64,000 nt of DNA from Pseudomonas sp. p1(2021b) (GTDB taxonomy: Bacteria; Pseudomonadota; Gammaproteobacteria; Pseudomonadales; Pseudomonadaceae): NCBI RefSeq assembly GCF_020151015.1, contig NZ_CP083746.1, positions 2,323,001 through 2,387,000 of the forward strand, given 5' to 3'. A program made the position numbers and the translations under genes. The stretch's first letter is position 1. Each line of letters opens with the position of its first letter. Below, piece after piece: positions 26,819 through 36,231 of this stretch. Under the pieces are notes generated by a model. The model saw only the letters and a program-made list of their open reading frames with translations, did no database searches and was not told the DNA's origin.

Positions 26819-27493
26819 TCACGCGTTGGCGGCTTGAGCGACCATCAACAACGATTGCGGCACTGGGCTTTGCGGATGTTGCGGCTCCTGCAGGTAGGCC
26901 AGGCGGAACCCGGCCAGGTCCAGGGCATTCAGCCAGCTGGAGAGGGTGCGGAAATACCAGGGCATCGGCGCCCATTGCCCGGCGAACCCGGCGAACGTTT
27001 CCTCGCGCCAGCCATCCTGGTAGTCGCCTGCGGCCATGCTCCAGGGGTGCAAGGTCTGGATGACCAGGGCACCGCCGGGGGCGAGCAGGCCATGCAGGGC
27101 GCAGAGCAGGGGGATGATGTCCTGGTGCAGCAGGGCGAAGTTGGCGCAGACCACGTCATAGCCATGGCCCACGTCTACCTGCGCCTCGGCCAGCTGCGCG
27201 TAGCTGGCCAGGTGCACAGGCGCCGAGCCTGCGCCGCGCGCAGCCTCGACCAGCGTCGCATCGCCATCCACGCCTGTCGCCTGGATGCCGCGCTCGGCCA
27301 GGGCACGCAGCAGCCAGCCCTCGCCACAGCCCAGGTCCAGGACCCGCTGCGGCTGGCGCCCCATCAGCGCCAGGAGGATGGCTTGGTCGGTGACTTGGCG
27401 GCGGCTTTCGATGGCGCCGCTGCGCACGGCCTGGATCCAGGCCTGGGCGTTGTGCTGCCAGCTGCCTTGCAGCGTGGTGTCGGGTGTGGGCAT
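26819..27493 (-). CDS. class I SAM-dependent methyltransferase
   Basis: A 224-residue protein. Motif I is VLDLGCGEGWLLRALAERG, followed by GVDGDATLVEAAR (acidic residue for the SAM ribose) and YDVVCANFALLHQD. It is close in type to UbiG-like small-molecule methyltransferases. The start MPTPDTTLQGSW at 27493 is preferred over the longer frame. It is divergent from the LysR gene at 27606. The acceptor is unknown. Confidence 0.87.
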   Translation of the reverse strand: MPTPDTTLQGSWQHNAQAWIQAVRSGAIESRRQVTDQAILLALMGRQPQRVLDLGCGEGWLLRALAERGIQATGVDGDATLVEAARGAGSAPVHLASYAQLAEAQVDVGHGYDVVCANFALLHQDIIPLLCALHGLLAPGGALVIQTLHPWSMAAGDYQDGWREETFAGFAGQWAPMPWYFRTLSSWLNALDLAGFRLAYLQEPQHPQSPVPQSLLMVAQAANA

Positions 27494-27605
27494 CGCAAGT
27501 GGTCCTGGTGAGCATGTGCCAAGGATAGGCCAGGTGGAGTAACCCTGGGCAACGGCTTCTGGCATGATGCACTCAGCTTGTCCATTCGAAAGTCAAATCC
27601 TGATC

Positions 27606-28502
27606 ATGACTGAAAGTGTGAAATCCAATAGATCGATCTATGACCTCGACCTGCTTCGGGCCGTGGTGATGGTCGCTGACTGCGGCAGCTTCACCACCGC
27701 GGCCACCCGGTTGCATTCGACCCAGTCGACGGTCAGCCAGAAGGTCCGGCGGCTCGAAGAGATGGTCGGGCACCAGTTGCTCGACCGCAGCAACCGCGAA
27801 GTGCACCCCACCGATGCCGGCGAAACGCTGCTGCGCTATGCGCGCCATCTGCTCGCGGTGAGCAATCAGCTGAGCGAGGCGATGTCGGGTGGGGTCACGC
27901 TCACCGTGCGCATCGGCCTGCCGGACGACTTCGTCGCCAGCAAGACGGTACCGGCGCTGGCGGCCTTCAACCGCAAGCACCCGAAGGTCAAGCTGGAGAT
28001 CACCGGCGGCCTGAGTCGTGACCTGATGAGCAGCTATGACCGCGGCGAGCTTGATCTGGTACTGGTCAAGCAGCGGCGGCACAGCCGCGAGGCCAACGCC
28101 TGCCAACCCGAACGTATCGAGTGGATCGACAGTGCGCAGTACCCCTGTTTCGCCCAGGACCCGATCCCATTGGTGACCTTTCCGCCGCGGGGGCTCTACC
28201 GCGATGACATGATCAGTGCGATCGAGGCCATGGGCCGCAGCTGGCGTATCGGCTTCACCAGTTCCAGCCTTGCCGGTATCCAGGAAGCCGTGGCCAATGG
28301 ACTGGGCGTGAGCCTGCTGCCCTCGCGGGTGGTCACGCCGGGGCATCGGGTCTTGGGTGTCGAGGACGGTTTCAAGCCGATCAAGGTCTTCGAGGCGGCG
28401 ATCTTCCATCGCCCCACGGCCGACCCGATGGTCAAGGAACTGGCGGATATCCTGATCGGCATCCTGCGCGCCGAGGCCAATGAAGGTAAGCCTGTAGATT
28501 GA
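27606..28502 (+). CDS. LysR-family transcriptional regulator
   Basis: A 298-residue LysR regulator. The HTH is IYDLDLLRAVVMVADCGSF and TQSTVSQKVRRLEEMVGHQLLDR, and the effector domain follows from about residue 90. The start Met at 27606 leaves a nine-residue polar lead. It is divergent from the methyltransferase and followed by the sulfur transporter gene 93 bases downstream, so either could be its target. Confidence 0.9.
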   Translation: MTESVKSNRSIYDLDLLRAVVMVADCGSFTTAATRLHSTQSTVSQKVRRLEEMVGHQLLDRSNREVHPTDAGETLLRYARHLLAVSNQLSEAMSGGVTLTVRIGLPDDFVASKTVPALAAFNRKHPKVKLEITGGLSRDLMSSYDRGELDLVLVKQRRHSREANACQPERIEWIDSAQYPCFAQDPIPLVTFPPRGLYRDDMISAIEAMGRSWRIGFTSSSLAGIQEAVANGLGVSLLPSRVVTPGHRVLGVEDGFKPIKVFEAAIFHRPTADPMVKELADILIGILRAEANEGKPVD

Positions 28503-28595
28503 CGCTCCTACAAGGGGAGATTGCCAGCCTTGGGTACGTACTGCTCGGCCGGGGCGCTATACTCGCGGCTCGTTCCACTGTATCCGAGTATTCCC

Positions 28596-29810
28596 ATGGG
28601 TCTTTCCACAACCGCCACACCCGAACCGCGCCGGTTGGGCGCGCCTTTGTTCGCCCTGGGCCTGCTGCTGGCAGGTGCCTGGTTCCTCAACCTCAATGCC
28701 GGCCTCAACCAGGTGCTGCTGCTGATCGTCGGTGCGGCCCTGGGCCTGACGCTCTACCATGCTGCCTTCGGCTTCACCTCGGCCTGGCGGGTGTTCATCA
28801 CCGAGCGTCGCGGGGCCGGCCTGCGTGCACAGATGGTCATGTTGGCCCTGGCCGTGCTGCTGTTCTTCCCGGCCTTGTCGGCCGGCAGCCTGTTCGGCAC
28901 ACCGGTCAAGGGGCTGGTGGCGCCGGCGGGTGTCTCGGTGGTGTTCGGGGCATTCATTTTCGGCATCGGCATGCAGCTCGGTGGTGGCTGCGCCTCGGGC
29001 ACGCTGTTCACTGTCGGCGGTGGCAATGCGCGGATGCTGGTGACCTTGCTGTTCTTCATCATCGGTTCGGTGACTGCCACCCACCACGTCGATTGGTGGT
29101 TCGCCTTGCCGTCGTTCCCGGCCACTTCCATCGTCCAGGCCTGGGGCGTGGTGCCGGCGCTGATTGCCAGCCTGGCCCTGTTCGGGCTGATCGCATGGGT
29201 CACGCGGGTGCTGGAAACGCGTCGCCATGGCGGGCTGGAGGTGCCTGCGCCGAGCGAGCATCAGGGCCTGCGCCGCTTGCTGCGAGGCCCCTGGCCGCTG
29301 GTATGGGGCGCCATCGCACTGGCATTGCTGAACTACGCCACCCTGGCCTTGGCCGGTCGCCCCTGGGGGATCACCTCGGCGTTCGCCCTGTGGGGTGCGA
29401 AGACCTTGGGTGGCCTGGGTGTCGACGTCGGCAGTTGGGCATTCTGGCAGATGCCCGCCAACGCCAAGGCGCTGGCCGCACCCTTGTGGCAGGACGTCAC
29501 CACGGTGATGGACCTGGGTATCGTGCTCGGTGCGCTGCTGGCCGCAGGCCTGGCCGGGCGTTTCGCGCCGAGCCTGAACATTCCGCTGCCGTCGCTGGTT
29601 GCCGCAGTCATCGGCGGCCTGTTGCTGGGCTACGGCTCGCGCCTGGCCTATGGCTGCAACATCGGCGCCTATTTCAGCGGCATCGCGTCGGGCAGCGTAC
29701 ATGGATGGCTGTGGCTGGTGGCGGCCTATAGCGGCAACCTGGTCGGTGTACGCCTGCGCCCGTTGTTCTTCGCCGGTGAGCGCCGCGCGCCGGCCTTGAG
29801 CGGCTGCTGA
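28596..29810 (+). CDS. YeeE/YedE (TsuA-like) thiosulfate/sulfur transporter
   Basis: A 404-residue membrane protein with about ten segments. The conserved cysteine motifs of the family are present: MQLGGGCASGTLFTVGGGN in the first half and RLAYGCNIGAYFSGIASGS in the second, plus a third Cys at the very C-terminus (SGC). In TsuA such cysteines relay thiosulfate through the membrane by transient sulfur contacts. The start at 28596 has a weak ribosome site. No TusA-like partner is adjacent. Confidence 0.87.
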   Translation: MGLSTTATPEPRRLGAPLFALGLLLAGAWFLNLNAGLNQVLLLIVGAALGLTLYHAAFGFTSAWRVFITERRGAGLRAQMVMLALAVLLFFPALSAGSLFGTPVKGLVAPAGVSVVFGAFIFGIGMQLGGGCASGTLFTVGGGNARMLVTLLFFIIGSVTATHHVDWWFALPSFPATSIVQAWGVVPALIASLALFGLIAWVTRVLETRRHGGLEVPAPSEHQGLRRLLRGPWPLVWGAIALALLNYATLALAGRPWGITSAFALWGAKTLGGLGVDVGSWAFWQMPANAKALAAPLWQDVTTVMDLGIVLGALLAAGLAGRFAPSLNIPLPSLVAAVIGGLLLGYGSRLAYGCNIGAYFSGIASGSVHGWLWLVAAYSGNLVGVRLRPLFFAGERRAPALSGC

Positions 29811-29905
29811 GACTCACCGCCCCGCCATATGAGTGGCTGGGGCGGGTGTTCAAAAAGCTAGAAAAGCACTTTAGGTTGTTTCTATAACTAATTGAAATTA
29901 AAAGA

Positions 29906-30235
29906 CTATCTTCGAGCAATGGCATGCTGTACGCATTGTTCGTAGTAGGTTTGCTTGATTGCGCTCGGCTTGAGCCGCGAGCGGCTGTTGTAGGTCTGTT
30001 CGGTAATGCCGAATGCCGTCATGCGCATCCACGGCTTGGGAAACCGCCGTGTCTGCAGTTTCTTGCGCGTGGCATACAACGTCACGCCGGAAAGCTTGGC
30101 CTGTTGCGCTTCGGCGGCGATCTGCGAACCCCAGTTACAGACGTGCCGATCGTTCTGGTTAAAGGCCCTGGCCTGGGCGCCGAGGGCGACCGTAGCCATT
30201 ACGCAGCCAGCGATCGTTGCTAGAAATGCCCGCAT
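29906..30235 (-). CDS. secreted hypothetical protein
   Basis: A 109-residue protein with a good signal peptide (MRAFLATIAGCVMATVALGAQARA). The mature part has two Cys (in HVCNWGSQ and YEQCVQHA) that could form a disulfide, and is basic. I do not recognise the family. It is probably periplasmic. The spacing to both neighbours suggests an independent gene. Confidence 0.7.
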   Translation of the reverse strand: MRAFLATIAGCVMATVALGAQARAFNQNDRHVCNWGSQIAAEAQQAKLSGVTLYATRKKLQTRRFPKPWMRMTAFGITEQTYNSRSRLKPSAIKQTYYEQCVQHAIARR

Positions 30236-30454
30236 GTTGCTGTCCTAAGCTTATGAAGGGGAAGGAAGTTTGCCTTCGCCTTGCACGGCTGGGGGCCAGC
30301 AGTTTGCCGTCAGTTTTCGAAAAAAGCGATCGTGAGGCAGGCACATGCCAGCCGCCCGCTTCCACGGGAAGTGTTCTGGGACCAGCAGAGGGTGACCGGG
30401 GAAGCGGGAGGCGGCATTGCACCGCCCCACGATCGAAAACCTAACGAAGAGGAA

Positions 30455-31264
30455 TCAGGCAGCCTGGTTGCGCTTGCCCTGGGACTTGCGCACCTGGGTA
30501 CGGCAGGCTTCGCCGAAGGCTTCGAAGATCCGGATCGAGTCAGGGTTCTTCGCAGCTTGCCATTCAGGGTGCCACTGCACGGCGAACAGGAACGGCGAAA
30601 TGCTCGGGGCGTGGATGGCTTCGACCAGGCCGTCTTCGGCGTGGGCGATCGGCTCGATGCCTTTGCCCAGCGTGTGCAGGCCCTGGCCATGCAGCGAGTT
30701 GACGCGGATCTCGTCGGTGCCGAGTTTCTCACGCAGCCAGCTGCCTGGCTTGATCTTCACGCTGTGCACGGCCTGATACTGGACATCGACTGGGTCTTCG
30801 GGGTTTTCCCGGTGGTCGTTGAAGCCAGGTTCGGCGTAGACCTTCTGGTAGATGTCGCCGCCGAGAGCGACGTTGATTTCCTGCATGCCACGGCAGATAC
30901 CGAAGATCGGCAGGCCGCGGGCGATGGCCATCTTCACCAGCGGGATGTCGAACAGGTCGCGATCCTTGTCCTGGGCCTTGCCTGGGGTCTGGTTTTCCTG
31001 GCCATAGAGGGCCGGGTCGATGTTGCTGCCCGCGCCGGTCAGGTAGACGCCGTCGGCCATGTCCAGGTAGGTCTCGAGGTCTTCGGTACCGCAGCAGGTG
31101 GGCACCAGGACCGGGACGCAACCGGCGAACTCGACCAGCGGGGTGATGTATTTGTGGGTCATGACCTGGTAGTCATGGCCTTTGCGCTCTTGGGTGCCCA
31201 TGGTCATCAGGACGACGGGCTTGCGCAGGGAGGGTTGCTTGTTGCCAATGTTGCTGTTGGACAT
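30455..31264 (-). CDS. class I glutamine amidotransferase of the PuuD/C26 family
   Basis: A 269-residue gamma-glutamyl hydrolase-type protein. The catalytic Cys is in FGICRGMQEINVALGG and the His/Glu pair in FAVQWHPEWQA. PuuD-type enzymes hydrolyse gamma-glutamyl amides such as gamma-glutamyl-GABA. In P. putida a C26 peptidase gene sits beside the D-lysine locus in the same order as here, which suggests a linked nitrogen-salvage role. It is leftward and about 500 bases downstream of the ABC ATPase gene, so it probably has its own promoter. Confidence 0.87.
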   Translation of the reverse strand: MSNSNIGNKQPSLRKPVVLMTMGTQERKGHDYQVMTHKYITPLVEFAGCVPVLVPTCCGTEDLETYLDMADGVYLTGAGSNIDPALYGQENQTPGKAQDKDRDLFDIPLVKMAIARGLPIFGICRGMQEINVALGGDIYQKVYAEPGFNDHRENPEDPVDVQYQAVHSVKIKPGSWLREKLGTDEIRVNSLHGQGLHTLGKGIEPIAHAEDGLVEAIHAPSISPFLFAVQWHPEWQAAKNPDSIRIFEAFGEACRTQVRKSQGKRNQAA

Positions 31265-31774
31265 ATGTCACCTTGGGACAGGTTCTACCTGTCGTTGTTG
31301 TGCAGGCGCACGGCATGGGCCTTGTGTGCGGCCTGGAGCCCCGAGCACTGCCGGCTCGCCAGGCAGGCGTTTCCGGTCGGGGCTTGATTCATAGCTTGCC
31401 AGAGCCGTTCGATATGTCAAACGAGTGGCGGTGGGCGCAGGCGCCGTTTTTCGGGGGTTGTAGGGCCTGGAGGCCTGAGGTGACAAGGGTTTGGCGGGGA
31501 TTTGGGTCAATAATATTTAACGATGCAGTTGGGTCTTTGCGTGGGTGCAATAAGCGCCGGCAAGCAATAGGGGCGTTTGCGCAAGGCGGTGAACTACTTC
31601 GCAGCCGTGCCAATACGGCCCAGGCTCCGCTTGCTTCGTAGGAGCTGGCGGAGCCTGCGATGGGCCGCAAAGCGGCCCCTTGAGTCTGGAGGGGCTCTAC
31701 CATTCGAAGGCTTGGGGCTGCTTTGCAGCCCATCGCAGGCTGTCGCCAGCTCCCACGAGGTTGCCACCCTTCAG
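31265..31774. other. 510-base intergenic region with promoter DNA and a BIME
   Basis: No supported gene. The left part, upstream of the PuuD-like gene, has AT-richer DNA around 31505-31530 (CAATAATATTTAACG) that could hold promoter elements. The right part is the paired repeat at 31641-31753. A short open frame at 31273-31641 has no family features. Confidence 0.6.
31641..31753. repeat. complete paired REP/BIME element
   Basis: Arms GGAGCTGGCG...GATGGGC (31641-31665) and GCCCATCGCAGG...CAGCTCC (31728-31753) are inverted copies; the inner parts GGCCGCAAAGCGGCC and GGCTGCTTTGCAGCC each fold on their own. It lies after the stop of the ABC ATPase gene and can act as terminator or RNA stabiliser. 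A truncated copy is at 7308-7397. Confidence 0.8.
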
Positions 31775-32560
<786 letters not shown>

Positions 32561-32582
32561 CTTGTTGTTCTCCCGCGTGGGT

Positions 32583-33827
32583 TCAGTCGAAGCGTGCAGC
32601 GCTGTAGGGCGCCGGATCAGTGAAGGGCACCTGGCCTGTGACCAGCTCGGCCAGCAGGCGGCCGGTGACCGGGCCCAGGGTCAGGCCGTGATGGGCGTGG
32701 CCGAAGTTGAACCAAAGGTTCTTGTGGCGCGGCGCCGGGCCGATCACCGGGCGCATGTCCGGCAGGCAGGGACGCCGGCCCAGCCAGGGGCGGTCGTCCA
32801 GGCGCTCGCCCAGGGCTGGGAACAGCTTGCGCGCCAGCGCTTCGCAGCGGCCCAGCTGGATCTCGTTGCCTGGCGCGTCGTGGGCGGCGAACTCGATGCC
32901 GGTGGTCAGGCGTACGCCCCGGGCCATGGGCGCCAGCACGTAGCCGCCCTGGGTGTCGCAGATCGAGTGGGCGAGCTCGGCGCCGTCCCGGGTGCTGTAG
33001 TGCATGTGGTAGCCGCGCTTGATCGCCAGTGGGAAGCGATAGCCCAGCGGCTCGAACAGCTCCGCCGACTGCGGGCCGAGGCAGGCCACCACCTCGTCGG
33101 CGGTCACCGGGCCTCGGCGGCTGTCCACCTGCCAGTGCTCGCCCACCTGGCGCAGGCTGCGCGCATCGCCATGCAGGAACTGGCCGCCACGTTGGACGAA
33201 CAGCGCGGCATAGCCGCGGGTCAGGCCGCCGGGGTTGGTCACGGTCTTGGGGTCCAGCCAGTGGATGCCCCCGACCACATCGCCCTCGAGCTGCTGCTCG
33301 CGGGCCTGCAGTTGGTCGCGTTCGAGGATCTGGTAGCGCAGGCCATAGCGCGCCAGGGCCTGCAGGTCTGCCTTGGCCTGGGCGAACAGGCCAGGGTCGC
33401 GGTACACCTCGATCCAGCCCTTGGCCTGGACCAGTGCGCTGAGGCCGGCGGCGTCGATCAGCGCGTCATGTTCCTCTACGCAGCGCTGCACCAGCGGCAG
33501 CATGTCGGCCGCCGCACCGGCCAGGCGCCCGGGCGCCGACTGCTGCCAGTAGCGCAGCAGCCAGGGTGCGGCCTTGGGCAGGTGCAAGAGGCTGTAGCGC
33601 ACGTCGGGCTGGCGGTTCAGGCCATAGCGCAGCAGCGCGCCCAGGCTGCGCGGGAAGGCGTAGGGGATCACGCTGGAGCGCTCGATCAGCCCGGCGTTGC
33701 CGTGGCTGGTGCCGCTGCCCGGTTCGTCGCGGTCGATCAGGACCACCTGGCGGCCACGGGCCTGCAGGTGCAGGGCGGTGCTGACGCCGACGATGCCGGC
33801 GCCCAGGACGATGGTTTGGCAATGCAT
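32583..33827 (-). CDS. amaD: FAD-dependent D-amino acid oxidase/dehydrogenase, AmaD-like
   Basis: A 414-residue DadA-type flavoprotein. The FAD motif is TIVLGAGIVGVSTALHLQARG with a RDEPGSGTSHGNAGLI segment typical of DadA. It oxidatively deaminates a D-amino acid to the 2-oxo acid. In P. putida AmaD acts on D-lysine, and the open-chain product cyclises to delta1-piperideine-2-carboxylate, the DpkA substrate, whose gene is at 37251. The gene sits between the ATPase and permease genes in one leftward operon. The symbol rests on locus order. Confidence 0.87.
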   Translation of the reverse strand: MHCQTIVLGAGIVGVSTALHLQARGRQVVLIDRDEPGSGTSHGNAGLIERSSVIPYAFPRSLGALLRYGLNRQPDVRYSLLHLPKAAPWLLRYWQQSAPGRLAGAAADMLPLVQRCVEEHDALIDAAGLSALVQAKGWIEVYRDPGLFAQAKADLQALARYGLRYQILERDQLQAREQQLEGDVVGGIHWLDPKTVTNPGGLTRGYAALFVQRGGQFLHGDARSLRQVGEHWQVDSRRGPVTADEVVACLGPQSAELFEPLGYRFPLAIKRGYHMHYSTRDGAELAHSICDTQGGYVLAPMARGVRLTTGIEFAAHDAPGNEIQLGRCEALARKLFPALGERLDDRPWLGRRPCLPDMRPVIGPAPRHKNLWFNFGHAHHGLTLGPVTGRLLAELVTGQVPFTDPAPYSAARFD

Positions 33828-33843
33828 GGAGCGTATCCTTCGG

Positions 33844-34554
33844 TCAGTTCAAGTGGCGGCCCAGGCGGGCTTCCAGGTGTTTCAGGGCGCGTCTGACGAT
33901 CTCCACGATTACCAGGTAGAGCACGGCGGCCCACAGGTAGATCTGGAAGTCGAAGCTGCGCGAGAAGGCCAGCTTGGTCACCCCCATCAGGTCGTACAGG
34001 GTCACCAGCGAGGCGATGGCGCTGGCCTTGATCATCAGGATCAGCTCGTTGCCCAGCGGGCCTACGGCCACCAGCAACGACTGCGGCAGTACCACCTTGA
34101 AGAAGGTGGTCGAGCGCTTGAGACTCAGGGCCCGGGCCGCTTCGTACTGGCCTGGTGCCACGGCCATGAGACTGCCACGGAAGATTTCCGCCTGGTAGGC
34201 GGCGGTGTTCAGGGTGAAGGCCAGCAGGGCGCAGTACCAGGCCTCGCGGAAGAACCACCACAGGCCCAGGTCCTGCCAGAAGCCCTTGAGCGAGCCGAGA
34301 CCGTAGTACAGCAGGAACAGCTGGGCCAGCAGGGGCGAGCCACGGAAGCAGTACACGTAGCCGGCGGACAGGTGCTGCAGCACCCGGCTGCGCGACAGGC
34401 GCGCCAGGGCCAGCAGCAGGCCCAGGACGGCGCCGAGGGTAAAGGAGATCGCCACCAGCTTGGCGGTCACCAGCAGGCCGTCGACAAAGCGTGGCCCGTA
34501 GCGTTCCAGCAGGTCGGGGTCGAGCACCATGGCCAGCAGTTGTTCGAAGCTCAT
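33844..34554 (-). CDS. ABC amino-acid permease (HisM/ArtM type)
   Basis: A 236-residue inner-membrane protein with the His/Glu/Gln permease fold. The EAA loop is QYEAARALSLKRSTTFFKVVLPQSL, for docking to the ATPase. The start at 34554 overlaps the stop of the upstream permease (ATGA), which shows translational coupling and gives the right N-terminus MSFEQLLA. It forms a heterodimeric channel with the next protein. Confidence 0.92.
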   Translation of the reverse strand: MSFEQLLAMVLDPDLLERYGPRFVDGLLVTAKLVAISFTLGAVLGLLLALARLSRSRVLQHLSAGYVYCFRGSPLLAQLFLLYYGLGSLKGFWQDLGLWWFFREAWYCALLAFTLNTAAYQAEIFRGSLMAVAPGQYEAARALSLKRSTTFFKVVLPQSLLVAVGPLGNELILMIKASAIASLVTLYDLMGVTKLAFSRSFDFQIYLWAAVLYLVIVEIVRRALKHLEARLGRHLN

Positions 34555-35270
34555 GCCCGGGCTCCTTGCAGGTGACGGTTGCAACGTCGTTCGATGAGGG
34601 CGAAGACCCGGCCCGAGAGCGCCGAGAACAGCAGGTAGCCCAGGCAAGCGACGCCATAGAAGAACATCGGTTCCTTGGTCACGCTGACGGCCAGGTTGGT
34701 CTGGCGCATCAGGTCGACCAGGGAAATGGTCGAGACCAACGAGGTGTCCTTGAGCAGCGACAACCAGTTATTGGACAAGCCCGGCAGGGCGATGCGGGTC
34801 AGTTGCGGCAGCACCACCTTGAAAAAGCCGGTGCGTTGGCTCAGGCCCAAGGCCGAGCAGGCTTCCACCTGGCCCTTGGGCAGCGTCTTGAACGCCGCCA
34901 GCCAGATCTCGCTGGAAAAGGCCGCGAACACCAGGCTGAAGGCGATCATCGCTGCCAGGAAGGTGTTGATCAGCACTTCCCCTTCATAACCCATGGCCGC
35001 CAGCAGTTTTTGCGCGGCGATCTGGCAGCCGTAGTAGATGATCAGCAGGGTCAGCAGCTCCGGCAGGCCACGGAACACGGTGGAGAAACTGGTCGCCCAG
35101 GCGCGGGCCGCGCGGTTGCGCGAGCGGGCGGCGAGGGCGACCAGTAGACCCAGGGGCAGGCCGATGGGCAGGCAGGCCAGGGCCAGCGACAGGGTCACCA
35201 GGGCACCGGCCAGCAGCGCCTGGCCCCAGCCACCGCTGGCGAAAGACAGCAAGGACAAATGTTCGAGCAT
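34551..35270 (-). CDS. ABC amino-acid permease (HisQ/ArtQ type)
   Basis: A 239-residue permease. The EAA loop is QVEACSALGLSQRTGFFKVVLPQLTRI, and FRGLPELLTLLIIYYG is the usual TM3 segment. It is the first of the two permeases in the operon and is separated from the binding-protein gene by a REP cluster at 35325-35448. Confidence 0.92.
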   Translation of the reverse strand: MLEHLSLLSFASGGWGQALLAGALVTLSLALACLPIGLPLGLLVALAARSRNRAARAWATSFSTVFRGLPELLTLLIIYYGCQIAAQKLLAAMGYEGEVLINTFLAAMIAFSLVFAAFSSEIWLAAFKTLPKGQVEACSALGLSQRTGFFKVVLPQLTRIALPGLSNNWLSLLKDTSLVSTISLVDLMRQTNLAVSVTKEPMFFYGVACLGYLLFSALSGRVFALIERRCNRHLQGARA

Positions 35271-35324
35271 GCAAAGTGCTCCTTTGCTTCAGCCTCACGC
35301 GATACCTGAGGGCAGCGGGGACCT

Positions 35325-35448
35325 TGTGGGAGCGGGCTTGCCCCGCGAGGGCGCTGGCCCAGACGATGAGGATGGGCCTGCCGACGCTATCGCGGGACAA
35401 GCCCGCTCCCACAGGGCACTGCAGCCCTGTGGGAGCGGGTGAGTCCGC
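35325..35448. repeat. three REP elements inside the D-lysine transporter operon
   Basis: Arms at 35325-35347 (TGTGGGAGCGGGCTTGCC), 35391-35413 (inverted) and 35427-35448 (direct, degenerate). They separate the binding-protein gene from the permease gene and probably raise binding-protein mRNA above that of the membrane components. Confidence 0.85.
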
Positions 35449-35452
35449 AGGG

Positions 35453-36205
35453 TCAGTTGTAGATGTCGAAGTCGAAGTACTTGCTGGCGATCTTCTGGTA
35501 GGTGCCGTTGGCGACGATTTCGTCCAGGGCCTTGTTCAGGCGCTGGCGCAGAGCCTCGTCGTCCTTGCGCACGGCGATGGCGGCATCGGCCTTGGTGCCG
35601 TTGACGTCGCCGAGGATCTTGCAGCAGTCCTGGCCGTTCTTGTTGACCCACTCGTGCAACGGGAACTTGTCGGCGATCACTCCGTCCAGGCGGCCGGCGG
35701 CGAGGTCAGCGTTGGCCTCGTCCATGGTCGGGTAGAGCTTCACGTCGGCACCGGCCTTGGCATACACGTCTTCGGCGTAGATGGCCTGGGTGGAGGAAGA
35801 CTGGGCACCGACGGTGTAGCCCTTGAAGTCGCTCTGGGCATCGCTGATCGGGCTGTCCTTGGGCACCGCCACGGTCAGCGGGGTGCGGTAGTAGTGGTTG
35901 GTGAAAGCGATCTTCTTGCGCCGCTCCTCGGTGTCGATCATCGAGGCGACCACGGCGTCATACTTGCGTGCCATCAAGGCCGGGATGATGCCTTCCCAGT
36001 CCTGGGCCACCAGGGTGCATTCGACCTTCATCTGCGCGCACAGGGCATGGGTGATGTCGATATCGAAGCCGTGCAGCGTGTTGTCGGCGTCGACGTAGTT
36101 GAAGGGCGGGTAGGCACCTTCGGTGGCGAACCGCAGTGTTTCGGCGCTGGCCGCGCCCGCCAGGAACAAGGCACACGCACCCACCACAGCCATGGTCTTT
36201 CTCAT
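35453..36205 (-). CDS. periplasmic amino-acid-binding protein of the D-lysine-type ABC system
   Basis: A 250-residue SBP_bac_3 protein. The signal peptide MRKTMAVVGACALFLAGA is cut near ASAE. The ligand motifs are RFATEGAYPPFNYVDADN and GFDIDITHALCAQM, with KYDAVVASMIDTEERRKKIAFTNHYY, typical of Lys/Arg/Orn binders. The start at 36205 gives a clean signal peptide. It is encoded between the RpiR regulator and the permeases. Confidence 0.92.
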   Translation of the reverse strand: MRKTMAVVGACALFLAGAASAETLRFATEGAYPPFNYVDADNTLHGFDIDITHALCAQMKVECTLVAQDWEGIIPALMARKYDAVVASMIDTEERRKKIAFTNHYYRTPLTVAVPKDSPISDAQSDFKGYTVGAQSSSTQAIYAEDVYAKAGADVKLYPTMDEANADLAAGRLDGVIADKFPLHEWVNKNGQDCCKILGDVNGTKADAAIAVRKDDEALRQRLNKALDEIVANGTYQKIASKYFDFDIYN

Positions 36206-36231
36206 CTTGCACCTCTGGACGTTCACTCTTG

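Noticed and set aside
31273..31641. 122-codon frame in the PuuD-ATPase gap
   Set aside because: No family features, no ribosome site, and it overlaps the promoter side of the PuuD-like gene.
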